Below, in pieces: positions 16,435 to 25,164 of a stretch of 64,000 nucleotides of DNA; positions within the stretch are counted from its first letter, which is position 1, and each line of letters begins with the position of its first letter. Under the pieces are notes generated by a model. The model had not been told where the DNA came from and did no database searches. It saw nothing but the letters and a program-made list of their open reading frames with translations. Source of the stretch: Nocardioides marinisabuli (lineage in GTDB: Bacteria; Actinomycetota; Actinomycetes; Propionibacteriales; Nocardioidaceae). The translations under genes were made by a program, and so were the position numbers. The stretch spans positions 1,178,001 through 1,242,000 of the forward strand of contig NZ_CP059163.1 in NCBI RefSeq assembly GCF_013466785.1. The letters are read 5' to 3'.

Positions 16435-17687
16435 TCCTCGCCCCGCAGGACCTGTGCCCTCCAGTCGTCCTCGATGCGGGCGAGGGTCGCGCTGTCGAGC
16501 TCGGGCAGGGCGTCGGCGGTGAGCTCGGCGGGGGTCAGCACCGAGGGGCCCGCGTCGACCGCGGCGAAGCGCTCGGCCAGGGCGGGGTCGAGGGTGTCGA
16601 GGTCGACGACCGGGAAGATGCCGGTGGCCTCGTAGAGCCCCAGCTGGACCTCGGGGTCCTGCAGCACGTCGGCGAGCACCATCGCCCCCGCCCGGTCCTC
16701 CGCGTTGGCGGGCACGCCGACGAAGGAGACGTTGGAGATGTTGCCGACCGACAGCACGGTCTCGCGGGTGCTCCCGGGGAAGACGCCGTCGGCCACCAGG
16801 CTGCTCACCGCCCCGGGGCCGTAGGTCAGGAAGGCGCTGATCTCGCCGTCGGCGTAGAGCTTCTCGACCTCCTCCTGGCTGACCGGGTAGGTCTCGCCGC
16901 CGCGCCAGAAGCCGTCGGAGGCCGCCACGAGGCGGTCGAAGGTCTCGTCGCGGGCCTGCTCGTAGACGGCGTCGTCGAGCCCGCCGTCCTCGGCCGCGGC
17001 GGTGACCGTCTCGGCGCCGAGGGTGTCGTAGAGGAAGGTGCGCACCGCCATCGAGCCGGTGAAGTCGGGCGGGGCGGGGTGGGTGAAGCGCCCCGGCTCC
17101 CGGGCGGTCCAGGCCAGCAGCGACTCGACCGACTCGACGTCGGCCTCGTCGAGCACCGCGCTGTCGTAGACCAGCGCCGAGCTGGCCTGCTGCCAGGCCG
17201 CCTCGCAGCCCTCGACCGGCACCCCGAAGTCGGTGGCCACCGCCGGGTCGTCGAGGTCGACGTACCGGGCGTTGGGCAGGTCGGCGGTCCAGCCGCAGGC
17301 CCACAGGTCGGCCTGCACACCGGTGGCGAAGTTCTCGCCGTTGACCCAGATCGCGTCGACCGACCCGCCCGAGGTGCGCCCGGCCTGCTGCTCGCCGAGC
17401 ACCTTGTTGACCGCCTCAGCGGTGTCGGTGATCTTGACCTGGTTGAGCGTGATGCCCAGCGCGGCCAGCCGGTCGGCCACCTCGCCGTTGACGAAGTCGT
17501 TGAGCCGCTGGTCGCCGCCGTACATGTACCAGTCGACGCTCTGGCCCTCGGCCTGGGCGAGGACGGCGTCCCAGTCGGAGGTGTCCACGGCGACGGCCTC
17601 CTCCGGCCCGCCGCCGCACGCGGAGGCGAGCAGGGCGGTGGCGGCGAGCGTCGCCGTCAGGGCGGCGGCGCGGGCGGGGCGGGTCAC
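16431..17687 (-). CDS. ABC transporter substrate-binding lipoprotein, YnjB-like
   Basis: 418 residues. The signal peptide ends in the lipobox LLASAC (Cys about 24), so the protein is tethered outside the membrane. The stretch DAIWVNGENF followed by ADLPNARYVD matches the YnjB group of binding proteins, whose ligand is not established. Later DFTGSMAVRTFLY and FLTYGPGAVSS are group-typical. GTG start overlaps the CDP-alcohol phosphatidyltransferase stop by four bases. The pairing of ynjBCD-like genes with a phosphatidyltransferase (YnjF family) and a TVP38 protein mirrors the ydjX-ynjF region of E. coli. Confidence 0.83.
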   Translation of the reverse strand: MTRPARAAALTATLAATALLASACGGGPEEAVAVDTSDWDAVLAQAEGQSVDWYMYGGDQRLNDFVNGEVADRLAALGITLNQVKITDTAEAVNKVLGEQQAGRTSGGSVDAIWVNGENFATGVQADLWACGWTADLPNARYVDLDDPAVATDFGVPVEGCEAAWQQASSALVYDSAVLDEADVESVESLLAWTAREPGRFTHPAPPDFTGSMAVRTFLYDTLGAETVTAAAEDGGLDDAVYEQARDETFDRLVAASDGFWRGGETYPVSQEEVEKLYADGEISAFLTYGPGAVSSLVADGVFPGSTRETVLSVGNISNVSFVGVPANAEDRAGAMVLADVLQDPEVQLGLYEATGIFPVVDLDTLDPALAERFAAVDAGPSVLTPAELTADALPELDSATLARIEDDWRAQVLRGEE

Positions 17688-18352
17688 GGGGTCTCCTCGG
17701 CAGGGCGGGTCTCGGGGGTGGTTCGGAGCGGCCGCCGGTCCTGGATGCCCGGGCTCCGCTCACCCAGGCTCCGCACACCCAGGGCGATGCGCTGGAGGGC
17801 GGTCAGGGCGACCATCGCGGCGAAGACCCACAGCACGGTCTCGGCGTGGCCGGGCAGCAGGCACAGCACGGCGTAGGCCAGCACGGTCTCGGTGCCCTCG
17901 GCCAGGCCACCGACGAAGAGCACGGAGCGGCCGTCGCCGCGGGCGCCGCGCTTCTCCAGCAGCGGCGCGAGGGTCAGGAAGGCGGTCCCCGACACGTAGT
18001 AGGTCAGCAGCAGCACCAGGCAGGCCAGCCGCGCCTCGGGCACGGCGACCCCGACCGCGAGCACGAATCCGCCGTACACGCTGAAGTCGGCGAGCAGGTC
18101 GAGGTAGCCGCCCAGGTCGGTGGCGCCGCGGCGGCGAGCGAGGGGGCCGTCGAGGCCGTCGAGGAGCCGGTTGGCCAACCACAGGACCAGCGCCGTCGAC
18201 CAGTGCGAGGTGGCCACGGCGACGCACGCGGCGAGGCCCACCAGCCAGCCGAGACCGGTGACGGCCAGCGGACGCACGCCCAGCCGGTCGAGGCCGGCCG
18301 CGGCCGCGTCGAGGCCCGGACCGAGGGCGCGGCGCGCGGGTGCGTCGAGCAC
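17684..18352 (-). CDS. CDP-alcohol phosphatidyltransferase family protein (YnjF-like)
   Basis: 222 residues from a GTG with AGGAGGAG upstream (an in-frame ATG at 18421 has no such site). The signature LDGLDGPLARRRGATDLGG followed by YLDLLADF is the CDP-alcohol phosphotransferase motif with its metal-binding aspartates (about residues 65-90). Five or six hydrophobic helices. The family transfers a phosphoalcohol from CDP-diacylglycerol or CDP-alcohol; the acceptor is unknown. It opens the five-gene transporter operon. Confidence 0.85.
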   Translation of the reverse strand: MLDAPARRALGPGLDAAAAGLDRLGVRPLAVTGLGWLVGLAACVAVATSHWSTALVLWLANRLLDGLDGPLARRRGATDLGGYLDLLADFSVYGGFVLAVGVAVPEARLACLVLLLTYYVSGTAFLTLAPLLEKRGARGDGRSVLFVGGLAEGTETVLAYAVLCLLPGHAETVLWVFAAMVALTALQRIALGVRSLGERSPGIQDRRPLRTTPETRPAEETP

Positions 18353-18473
18353 GGTGGCTCCTCCTGGGTCCGGGATCGGGGGCGTCCTGGACCGGGAACC
18401 CGGTGGGACCCCCAGGATCATCCCGCGCCCAGCACACCCGCGCGGGTCTGGGGTGGTGCGTCAGGCTGGGGGC

Positions 18474-19967
18474 ATGGTCGAGCAGCAGGACGTCCCGCGC
18501 GCCACCACGGGGCGCAGCGACGCCCTCGCACCCTGGTCCGGCGGCGACGGCGGGGACGAGCCCGACCCGCGGCGCTGGCGGATCTTCGCGGTCTCGCTGG
18601 TGGTCGGCTTCATGGCGCTGCTCGACGTGACCATCGTCAACGTGGCGATCCCCTCGATCCAGGAGGGCCTCGACACCTCGACCGGCACCGTGCAGTGGGT
18701 GGTCTCCGGCTACGCGCTGAGCTTCGGGCTGGTGCTCGTGACCGGTGGCCGGCTCGGTGACGCCTACGGGCGCCGGCGGCTGCTGCTCGTCGGGCTGGGC
18801 CTCTTCGTGCTCACCAGCGCGGCCGTCGGCCTCGCGCCCGGCGTCGAGCTGGTGATCCTGGCCCGGCTGCTGCAGGGCGCGGCCGCAGGCCTGCTGACCC
18901 CGCAGAACTCGGGGCTGATCCAGGAGCTCTTCTCGGGCCGCGAGCGAGGGCGCGCCTTCGGGATCTTCGGCCTGACGGTCTCGGTCTCCGCGGCCCTCGG
19001 CCCGGTGCTGGGCGGGCTGATCATCTCGCTCTTCGGCGAGGAGGACGGCTGGCGCTGGATCTTCCTGGTCAACGTGCCGATCGGGCTGGCAGCGCTGGTG
19101 GCGGTGCTGCGGCTGGTGCCGCACACCCCTGCGCGCGGGGCCGGCGAGACCCGTCCGCGGCTCGACCCGCTGGGCTCGGCACTGCTGGGTGCCGCGGTCC
19201 TCCTGCTGCTCTACCCGGTGGTCCGGGCCGAGAGCGGCAACTACCTGTGGCTGCTCCTGCTGCCGCTCGCGCCCGTGGTGGGCGCGTTGTTCGTGCGCTG
19301 GGAGCACCGCGTCGTACGCCGGGGCGGCGCGCCGCTGCTCGACGTCACCCTGCTGCGGCGCACGCCCGGCTTCGCCAACGGCATCGCGGTCGGCACCCTC
19401 TACTTCACCGGGTTCACCGGCCTGGTGCTCGTGCTCTCGATCCACCTGCAGACCGAGATGGGGCTCGCGCCGCTGACGGCCGGGCTGCTGCTCACCGGCT
19501 TCGCCCTCGGCTCGGCGATCTCGGCTCCGCTGGCGGGGCGGGTGGTGACGACGGTGGGTCGCCAGCTCAGCGTCGCCGCGCTGGTGACCGTCGTCGCGGC
19601 GGTGCTCGTGATGGCGGTGCTGGTGCCCGGGCGCGACGGGGGCGCCCTGTGGGCGCTGCTGCCGCCGCTGCTCTTCGTGGGCGGCCTGGGTGGCGGCGCA
19701 GTGATTTCGCCGAACTTCACCCTCACCCTCGACCGGGTGCCGCCGCGGATGGGCGGCGCCGCCGGCGGCGCACTGCAGACCGGTCAGCGCATCGGCTCGG
19801 CCGTGGGCTCGGCCCTCGGCGTCACCGCCTACACGGTGGCCCTGGGGATGTGGGGCCCCGACGCGGGGCTGCGCACGGCCTTCCTGACCTCGGCGGCGCT
19901 GGTGTCGCTGGCGCTGGTCGCGGCGGTCGTGGCCCTGCGCGACGAACGCGCCGGCCGCGAGGCCTGA
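18474..19967 (+). CDS. MFS transporter, DHA2 family (14 TM drug:H+ antiporter type)
   Basis: 497 residues with about 14 hydrophobic segments. Motif LDVTIVNVAIPSIQEGL in helix 1, the DHA motif A GRLGDAYGRRRLLLVG after helix 2, and motif C GPVLGGLIIS in helix 5 identify a proton-coupled drug exporter of the DHA2 group. Start at 18474 (MVEQQDVPRATTG). Divergent from the phosphatidyltransferase operon with 120 bases between; no regulator gene is adjacent. Confidence 0.88.
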   Translation: MVEQQDVPRATTGRSDALAPWSGGDGGDEPDPRRWRIFAVSLVVGFMALLDVTIVNVAIPSIQEGLDTSTGTVQWVVSGYALSFGLVLVTGGRLGDAYGRRRLLLVGLGLFVLTSAAVGLAPGVELVILARLLQGAAAGLLTPQNSGLIQELFSGRERGRAFGIFGLTVSVSAALGPVLGGLIISLFGEEDGWRWIFLVNVPIGLAALVAVLRLVPHTPARGAGETRPRLDPLGSALLGAAVLLLLYPVVRAESGNYLWLLLLPLAPVVGALFVRWEHRVVRRGGAPLLDVTLLRRTPGFANGIAVGTLYFTGFTGLVLVLSIHLQTEMGLAPLTAGLLLTGFALGSAISAPLAGRVVTTVGRQLSVAALVTVVAAVLVMAVLVPGRDGGALWALLPPLLFVGGLGGGAVISPNFTLTLDRVPPRMGGAAGGALQTGQRIGSAVGSALGVTAYTVALGMWGPDAGLRTAFLTSAALVSLALVAAVVALRDERAGREA

Positions 19968-20011
19968 GCCCCGCGACCGGCGCGCCGGTCGGTCACTGCG
20001 TCGTCAGGCCC

Positions 20012-20707
20012 TCAGGAGCCGATCGACTCGAGCATCCGCTTCGCCAGCGGCCCCGACGAGGCGGGGTTCTGGCCGGTGAACAGCGAGCGGTCGACCACGA
20101 CGTTCTCGGACCACGGGTCGGCCTCCTGGAAGTCGGCCCCCAGGGCGACGAGCCGGTCCTGCAGCAGCCACGGCGCACCCTCGGCCAGCCCGGCCTGGGT
20201 CTCCTCGGCGTTGGTGAAGCCGGTCAGCTTGTAGCCGGAGAAGGGCGAGCCGTCCTCGCCCTCGGTCGCGAGCAGCGCGGCGGGCGCGTGGCACACGATG
20301 CCCAGCGGCTTGCCCGACTCGAGGGTCTGCACCAGCAGGCGGGCGGAGTCGGCGTCGCCGGAGAGGTCCTCCATCGGGCCGTGGCCGCCCGGGTAGAACA
20401 CCGCGTCGTAGGCGGTGGGGTCGACCAGGTCGAGCGACTCGGGCGAGCGCAGCTGCTCGATCTCGTCGATGGCCTTGCGCAGCGCGTCGGCGTTCTCCTG
20501 CCCGCCGTTGGCCTCCGCGGCGAGGCTGCCCTCGTCGACCACGGGCTGCACGCCACCGGGGGTGGCGACGACGACCTGGTGGCCGGCGCCGGTGAAGACC
20601 TGGAAGGGCGCGACGAGCTCCTCGGCCCAGTAGCCGGTGGGGTGCTCGGTGCCGTCCTTGAGGGTCCAGTGGCGGGCGCCGGTGACGACGAAGAGGATCT
20701 TGCTCAT
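20012..20707 (-). CDS. DJ-1/PfpI family protein (type 1 glutamine amidotransferase-like, Hsp31-type)
   Basis: 231 residues from ATG with AAGGAG upstream: MSKILFVVTGARHWTLKDG. The nucleophile elbow GIVCHAPAALL (Cys about 123) follows VFYPGGHGPMEDL, which supplies the conserved Glu/His region of the Hsp31/YhbO/DJ-1 superfamily. Insertions and N-terminal ARHWTLKDGTEHPTGYWAEE match the Hsp31-like glyoxalase III/chaperone branch. Expected role in handling damaged proteins or methylglyoxal. Follows purB on the same strand by about 110 bases. Confidence 0.83.
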   Translation of the reverse strand: MSKILFVVTGARHWTLKDGTEHPTGYWAEELVAPFQVFTGAGHQVVVATPGGVQPVVDEGSLAAEANGGQENADALRKAIDEIEQLRSPESLDLVDPTAYDAVFYPGGHGPMEDLSGDADSARLLVQTLESGKPLGIVCHAPAALLATEGEDGSPFSGYKLTGFTNAEETQAGLAEGAPWLLQDRLVALGADFQEADPWSENVVVDRSLFTGQNPASSGPLAKRMLESIGS

Positions 20708-20815
20708 GGGGTTGCTCCTTCGATCAGCTGAAGTTGCGTACCCCGTCACAACAGGTGCCCCGACGCGCGTGTTCCGACCTCAGGGGTGAGGCCGGGCAAA
20801 GCCTGCGTGGGCGAC

Positions 20816-22246
20816 CTACAGGATCGCGCCGGGTGCGTACGCCGCCGCGACGGGGTGCTGCTCGGCGAGCGCCGCCACGCGGCGTACGACGGCCTGGGTC
20901 TGGGCGACCGCGGCGCCGGTGAAGGCGATCGGCTCTGCGACCAGGCTCTCGAGCTGCGTCTCGGTGAGCCCGAGCCGCTCGTCGGCGGCGAGCTTGGCGA
21001 AGACGTCGTTCTCGGCCTGGCCCTGGCGCATCGACAGCGCCGTGCCGACCGCCGCCTCCTTGATGGCCTCGTGGGCGCTCTCGCGGCCCACGCCGTTGCG
21101 CACCGCGGCCATCAGCACCTTGGTGGTGGCCAGGAACGGCAGGTAGCGGTCGAGCTCGCGCTGGATCACCGCGGGGAATGCGCCGAACTCGTCGAGCACG
21201 GTCAGGAAGGTCTGGAAGAGGCCGTCGACGGCGAAGAACGCGTCGGGCAGCGCGACGCGGCGCACCACCGAGCAGGAGACGTCGCCCTCGTTCCACTGGT
21301 CGCCGGCGAGCTCGCCGACCATCGAGAGGTAGCCGCGGGTGACGACGGCCAGCCCGTTGACCCGCTCGCAGGAGCGGGTGTTCATCTTGTGCGGCATCGC
21401 CGAGGAGCCGACCTGGCCCTCCTTGAACCCCTCGGTGACGATCTCGTTGCCGGCCATCAGCCGGATCGTGGTGGCCAGGTTCGAGGGGCCGGCGGTGAGC
21501 TGGACGAGCGCCGAGAGCACGTCGAAGTCGAGGCTGCGCGGGTAGACCTGGCCCACGCTGGTCAGCACCCGCTCGAAGCCGAGGTGGGCGGCGACGCGCT
21601 GCTCGAGGTCGACCAGCTTGTCCTCGTCGCCGTCGAGCAGGTCGAGCATGTCCTGGGCGGTGCCCATCGGGCCCTTGATGCCGCGCAGCGGGTAGCGCCC
21701 CAGCAGGTCCTCGACCCGCTCGAGGCTGACCAGCATCTCGTCGGCGACGCTGGCGAAGCGCTTGCCCAGGGTGGTCGCCTGCGCGGCGACGTTGTGGGAG
21801 CGGCCGGCCATCACGGTGGTCTCGTGCTCGGCGGCCAGGCGGCCCAGGCGGGTCAGCGTGGCCACGGCCCGGTCGCGCAGCAGCTCGAGGGACTGCTTGA
21901 CCTGCAGCTGCTCGACGTTCTCGGTCAGGTCGCGGCTGGTCATGCCCTTGTGAATGTGCTCGTGCCCCGCCAGCGCCGAGAACTCCTCGATGCGGGCCTT
22001 CACGTCGTGGCGGGTGATCCTCTCGCGGGCGGCGATCGAGGCCAGGTCGACCGCGTCGGCACCCTGCGCGACCACCCGCTCGTACGCCTCGACGACCCCC
22101 TCGGGCACCGAGATGCCGAGGTCGCGCTGGGCCTTGAGCACCGCCACCCACAGCTCGCGCTCGAGCACGATCTTGTGCTCGGGCGACCAGATCTGGGCCA
22201 GGTCGGCGGCGGCGTAGCGGGTGGCGAGGACGTTCGGGACGGTCAC
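20816..22246 (-). CDS. purB: Adenylosuccinate lyase, PurB
   Basis: Cleaves SAICAR and adenylosuccinate, removing fumarate. 476 residues from GTG (VTVPNVLATRYAAADLAQIW), which lines up with known actinobacterial PurB N-termini; ATGs at 22255 and 22261 would add 3 or 5 residues. Fumarase-superfamily signature GSSAMPHKMNTRSCERVNG (about 275-293), plus AGHEHIHKGMTSRDLTENVE and MAGRSHNVAAQATTLGKRFA. Separated from purD by the inverted repeat at 22300-22398. Confidence 0.96.
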   Translation of the reverse strand: MTVPNVLATRYAAADLAQIWSPEHKIVLERELWVAVLKAQRDLGISVPEGVVEAYERVVAQGADAVDLASIAARERITRHDVKARIEEFSALAGHEHIHKGMTSRDLTENVEQLQVKQSLELLRDRAVATLTRLGRLAAEHETTVMAGRSHNVAAQATTLGKRFASVADEMLVSLERVEDLLGRYPLRGIKGPMGTAQDMLDLLDGDEDKLVDLEQRVAAHLGFERVLTSVGQVYPRSLDFDVLSALVQLTAGPSNLATTIRLMAGNEIVTEGFKEGQVGSSAMPHKMNTRSCERVNGLAVVTRGYLSMVGELAGDQWNEGDVSCSVVRRVALPDAFFAVDGLFQTFLTVLDEFGAFPAVIQRELDRYLPFLATTKVLMAAVRNGVGRESAHEAIKEAAVGTALSMRQGQAENDVFAKLAADERLGLTETQLESLVAEPIAFTGAAVAQTQAVVRRVAALAEQHPVAAAYAPGAIL

Positions 22247-22299
22247 GGACCCCATTCTCACCGATGCGCCGCGCCGCCTCCCACTCGCGGGTCGTGGTC

Positions 22300-22398
22300 C
22301 GGGTCGTGGCCTGGGTTGTGGCTCGGGTCGTGTGCCCGAGGACGCGCCAGGGCGCGACCAGGACCCACGACCCGGACCACGACCCAGGCCACGACCCG
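22300..22398. repeat. Long imperfect inverted repeat between purD and purB
   Basis: Arms 22300-22332 and 22366-22398 (33 bases) pair with about three mismatches; each arm is itself built of GGGTCGTGG-like direct repeats about 11 bases apart. The loop holds a smaller GCGCC/GGCGC pairing. It fills most of the 175-base space between purD and purB on the minus strand. It may be a partial terminator, an RNA processing site or a repeat element; no coding potential is supported. Confidence 0.65.
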
Positions 22399-22421
22399 AC
22401 GCAGGGCGGGCGAGGGCGGGG

Positions 22422-23726
22422 TCAGCCCTGCTCGGCGGCCTTCAGCGCGATGTCGGTGCGGTGCTGGGCGCCGGCGAAGGAGATCGCCCCGACCCCGTCG
22501 TACGCCGCGGCGCGCGCGGCGGGGAGCGAGTCACCGGTGCCGACCACGGCCAGCACGCGGCCGCCGGCCGTGACGACCTCGCCGTCGCCGCCGAGCGCGG
22601 TGCCGGCGTGGATGACGTGCACGTCGGGCAGCGCCTCGGCGGCCTCGAGGCCGCTGATGACGTCACCCTTCGAGGAGGACTCGGGGTAGCCGGCGCTGGC
22701 CATCACCACACCCACCGCCGCGCCGGAGCGCCACTGCGGGGCGGGCACGTCGGCCAGGGTGCCGGTGGCGGAGCCGAGGAGCAGCGGGGAGAGCGGGGAG
22801 TCGAGGAGCGCCAGCAGCGGCTGGGTCTCGGGATCGCCGAAGCGGGCGTTGAACTCCACGACCCGCACGCCGCGCGAGGTCAGCGCCAGGCCGGCGTACA
22901 GCAGGCCGGTGAAGGGGGTGCCACGGCGCGCCATCTCCTCGACCGTGGGGCGCAGCACGGTGGCCAGGACCTCGTCGACGAGGCCCTCGGGCGCCCAGGG
23001 CAGCGGCGTGTAGGCGCCCATGCCGCCGGTGTTGGGGCCCTCGTCGCCGTCGCGGATGCGCTTGAAGTCCTGGGCGGGCTGCAGCGGGTGCACCACGGCG
23101 CCCTGCTCCTCGTCCCAGCCGCAGATCGCGAACAGCGAGACCTCGGGGCCGTCGAGGAACTCCTCGACGAGCACCCGCTCGCAGCCGGCGGCGTGGGCCA
23201 GCGCCTCGTCGCGGTCGGAGGTCACCACGACGCCCTTGCCGGCGGCCAGGCCGTCGTCCTTGACGACGTACGGCGCCCCGTGGGCGTCGAGCGCGGCGGC
23301 GACCTCGTCGGCGGTGGTGCAGCTGGTGGCGGCGGCGGTCGGCACCCCGGCGGCGGCCATCACGTCCTTGGCGAAGGCCTTGGAGCCCTCGAGCTGCGCC
23401 GCGGCGGCCGAGGGGCCGAAGACCGCGGTGCCGCGCTCGCGCACGACGTCGGCGACCCCGGCGACCAGGGGCGCCTCGGGGCCCACCACGACCAGGTCGG
23501 CGCCGAGGCGCTCGGCCAGGTCGGCCACCGCCGTGCCGTCCATCGGGTCGACGTCGTGGAGCTCGGCGACCGCCGAGACCCCCGGGTTGCCGGGGGCGCA
23601 GTGCACCGCGGCGACGCCGGCGTCGTGGGCCAGGGCCCGCGACAGCGCGTGCTCGCGGCCACCGGTGCCGATGACGAGGACGGTCAGGGGGCCGGTCGGC
23701 GCGGTCGCGGAGGGGGCGGTGCTCAC
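22422..23726 (-). CDS. purD: Phosphoribosylamine-glycine ligase, PurD
   Basis: GAR synthetase, 434 residues, ATP-grasp enzyme of purine step 2. Start GTG at 23726 adds a short Ala/Thr/Pro tail (STAPSATAPTGP) before the usual LTVLVIGTGGREHALSRALA. Other signatures: VVGPEAPLVAGVADV, VVKDDGLAAGKGVVV, GPNTGGMGAYTP and VVEFNARFGDPETQ. Starts 15 bases after the purA stop, so purA-purD are co-transcribed. Confidence 0.96.
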   Translation of the reverse strand: MSTAPSATAPTGPLTVLVIGTGGREHALSRALAHDAGVAAVHCAPGNPGVSAVAELHDVDPMDGTAVADLAERLGADLVVVGPEAPLVAGVADVVRERGTAVFGPSAAAAQLEGSKAFAKDVMAAAGVPTAAATSCTTADEVAAALDAHGAPYVVKDDGLAAGKGVVVTSDRDEALAHAAGCERVLVEEFLDGPEVSLFAICGWDEEQGAVVHPLQPAQDFKRIRDGDEGPNTGGMGAYTPLPWAPEGLVDEVLATVLRPTVEEMARRGTPFTGLLYAGLALTSRGVRVVEFNARFGDPETQPLLALLDSPLSPLLLGSATGTLADVPAPQWRSGAAVGVVMASAGYPESSSKGDVISGLEAAEALPDVHVIHAGTALGGDGEVVTAGGRVLAVVGTGDSLPAARAAAYDGVGAISFAGAQHRTDIALKAAEQG

Positions 23727-23740
23727 GGGCCCTGACTCTC

Positions 23741-25024
23741 TCAGATCAGCGGGTGGACGACCACGGTGGCCTCACGGTCCGGACCGACGCCGACCGCGGA
23801 GATCCGCGCCCCCGACAGCTCCTCGACGCGGCGCACGTAGGCCTGGGCGTTGGCGGGCAGGTCGTCCATGCTCCGCGCGCCGCTGATGTCCTCGGTCCAG
23901 CCGGGCAGCTCCTCGAAGATCGGCTGCGCGTGGTGGAAGTCGGTCTGGTTGACCGGCATCTCGTCGTGGCGGACCCCGCCCACGTCGTAGGCCACGCACA
24001 CCGGGATCGTCTCGAGGCCGGTGAGCACGTCGAGCTTGGTGAGCACGAAGTCGGTCACGCCGTTGACCCGCGCGGCGTAGCGGGCGATGACGGCGTCGTA
24101 CCAGCCGCAGCGGCGCTGGCGACCGGTCGTGGTGCCGAACTCGGCGCCGACGCTGGCCAGGTGGGCGCCGTTGTCGTCGAAGAGCTCGGTGGGGAACGGG
24201 CCCTCGCCGACGCGGGTCGTGTAGGCCTTGACGATGCCGATGACCTGGTCCATCCGCATCGGCGGGATGCCCGAGCCGGTGCAGGCGCCGCCGGCGGTGG
24301 CCGACGAGGAGGTCACGAAGGGGTAGGTGCCGTGGTCGACGTCGAGCAGCGTGGCCTGGCCGGCCTCGAGCAGCACGGTCTCGCCGCGGTCGAGGGCCTG
24401 GTTGAGCAGCAGGCCGGTGTCGGCGACCATCGGGCGCAGCCGGTCGGCGTACTGCAGCAGCTCCTCGAGGGTCTCGTCGACCGAGGGGGCGCGGCGGTTG
24501 TAGATCTTGGTGAGCACCTGGCCCTTGAGCTCGAGGGCGCCCTCGATCTTCTGGCGCAGGATCTTCTCGTCGAAGATGTCCTGCACCCGGATGCCGATGC
24601 GGTTCATCTTGTCGGCGTACGTCGGGCCGATGCCGCGCCCGGTGGTGCCCAGGCGGCGCGAGCCGAGGAAGCGTTCCGTGACCTTGTCGACCGTGCGGTT
24701 GTAGTCGGCGATCACGTGCGCGCTGGCGCTGACGACCAGCTTGCCGGTGTCGACGCCGCGGGCCTCGAGGCCCTCGATCTCCTGGAACAGCACGTTGAGG
24801 TCGACGACCACCCCGTTGCCGATGACGGGGGTGCAGCCCGGGGTCAGGATGCCGCTGGGCAGCAGGTGCAGGGCGTACTTCTGGTCCCCGATGACCACGG
24901 TGTGGCCGGCGTTGTTGCCGCCGTTGAACTTCACGACGTAGTCGACGCTGGAACCGAGGAGGTCGGTGGCCTTCCCCTTGCCCTCGTCGCCCCACTGGGC
25001 TCCGATGATGGCGATAGCGGGCAT
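23741..25024 (-). CDS. purA: Adenylosuccinate synthetase, PurA
   Basis: GTP-dependent joining of IMP and aspartate, first step to AMP. 427 residues from the ATG giving [20 protein letters not shown], the family N-terminus; an upstream GTG (25036) would add four residues. P-loop [18 protein letters not shown], and later [15 protein letters not shown] and [16 protein letters not shown] are diagnostic. First gene of the purA-purD-(purB) series. Confidence 0.96.
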   Translation of the reverse strand: MPAIAIIGAQWGDEGKGKATDLLGSSVDYVVKFNGGNNAGHTVVIGDQKYALHLLPSGILTPGCTPVIGNGVVVDLNVLFQEIEGLEARGVDTGKLVVSASAHVIADYNRTVDKVTERFLGSRRLGTTGRGIGPTYADKMNRIGIRVQDIFDEKILRQKIEGALELKGQVLTKIYNRRAPSVDETLEELLQYADRLRPMVADTGLLLNQALDRGETVLLEAGQATLLDVDHGTYPFVTSSSATAGGACTGSGIPPMRMDQVIGIVKAYTTRVGEGPFPTELFDDNGAHLASVGAEFGTTTGRQRRCGWYDAVIARYAARVNGVTDFVLTKLDVLTGLETIPVCVAYDVGGVRHDEMPVNQTDFHHAQPIFEELPGWTEDISGARSMDDLPANAQAYVRRVEELSGARISAVGVGPDREATVVVHPLI

Positions 25025-25056
25025 CTGCTCGCTCACTCTCCGTGGAAATCGAAGAA

Positions 25057-25078
25057 CCCCGGCACAAGCGCACCGGGG
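25057..25078 (-). other. Short leader hairpin ahead of purA
   Basis: CCCCGG and CCGGGG arms flank a 10-base loop, about 35-55 bases before the purA start. On the minus strand it is followed by TTCTTCGATTTCC. This could be an attenuator or a chance stem; the visible pairing is only six base pairs. Confidence 0.3.
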
Positions 25079-25164
25079 CCTCTTGCGCAGTCACGCTACC
25101 AAAACGGGCGCCGGCCTCCCCTTTCGCCGCCGGTCGTCGGGACGGGCGGATAGGGTCACCGGCG

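Noticed and set aside
25037..25164. Purine riboswitch upstream of purA
   Set aside because: Only a six-base-pair stem is visible; no conserved purine aptamer core was seen.
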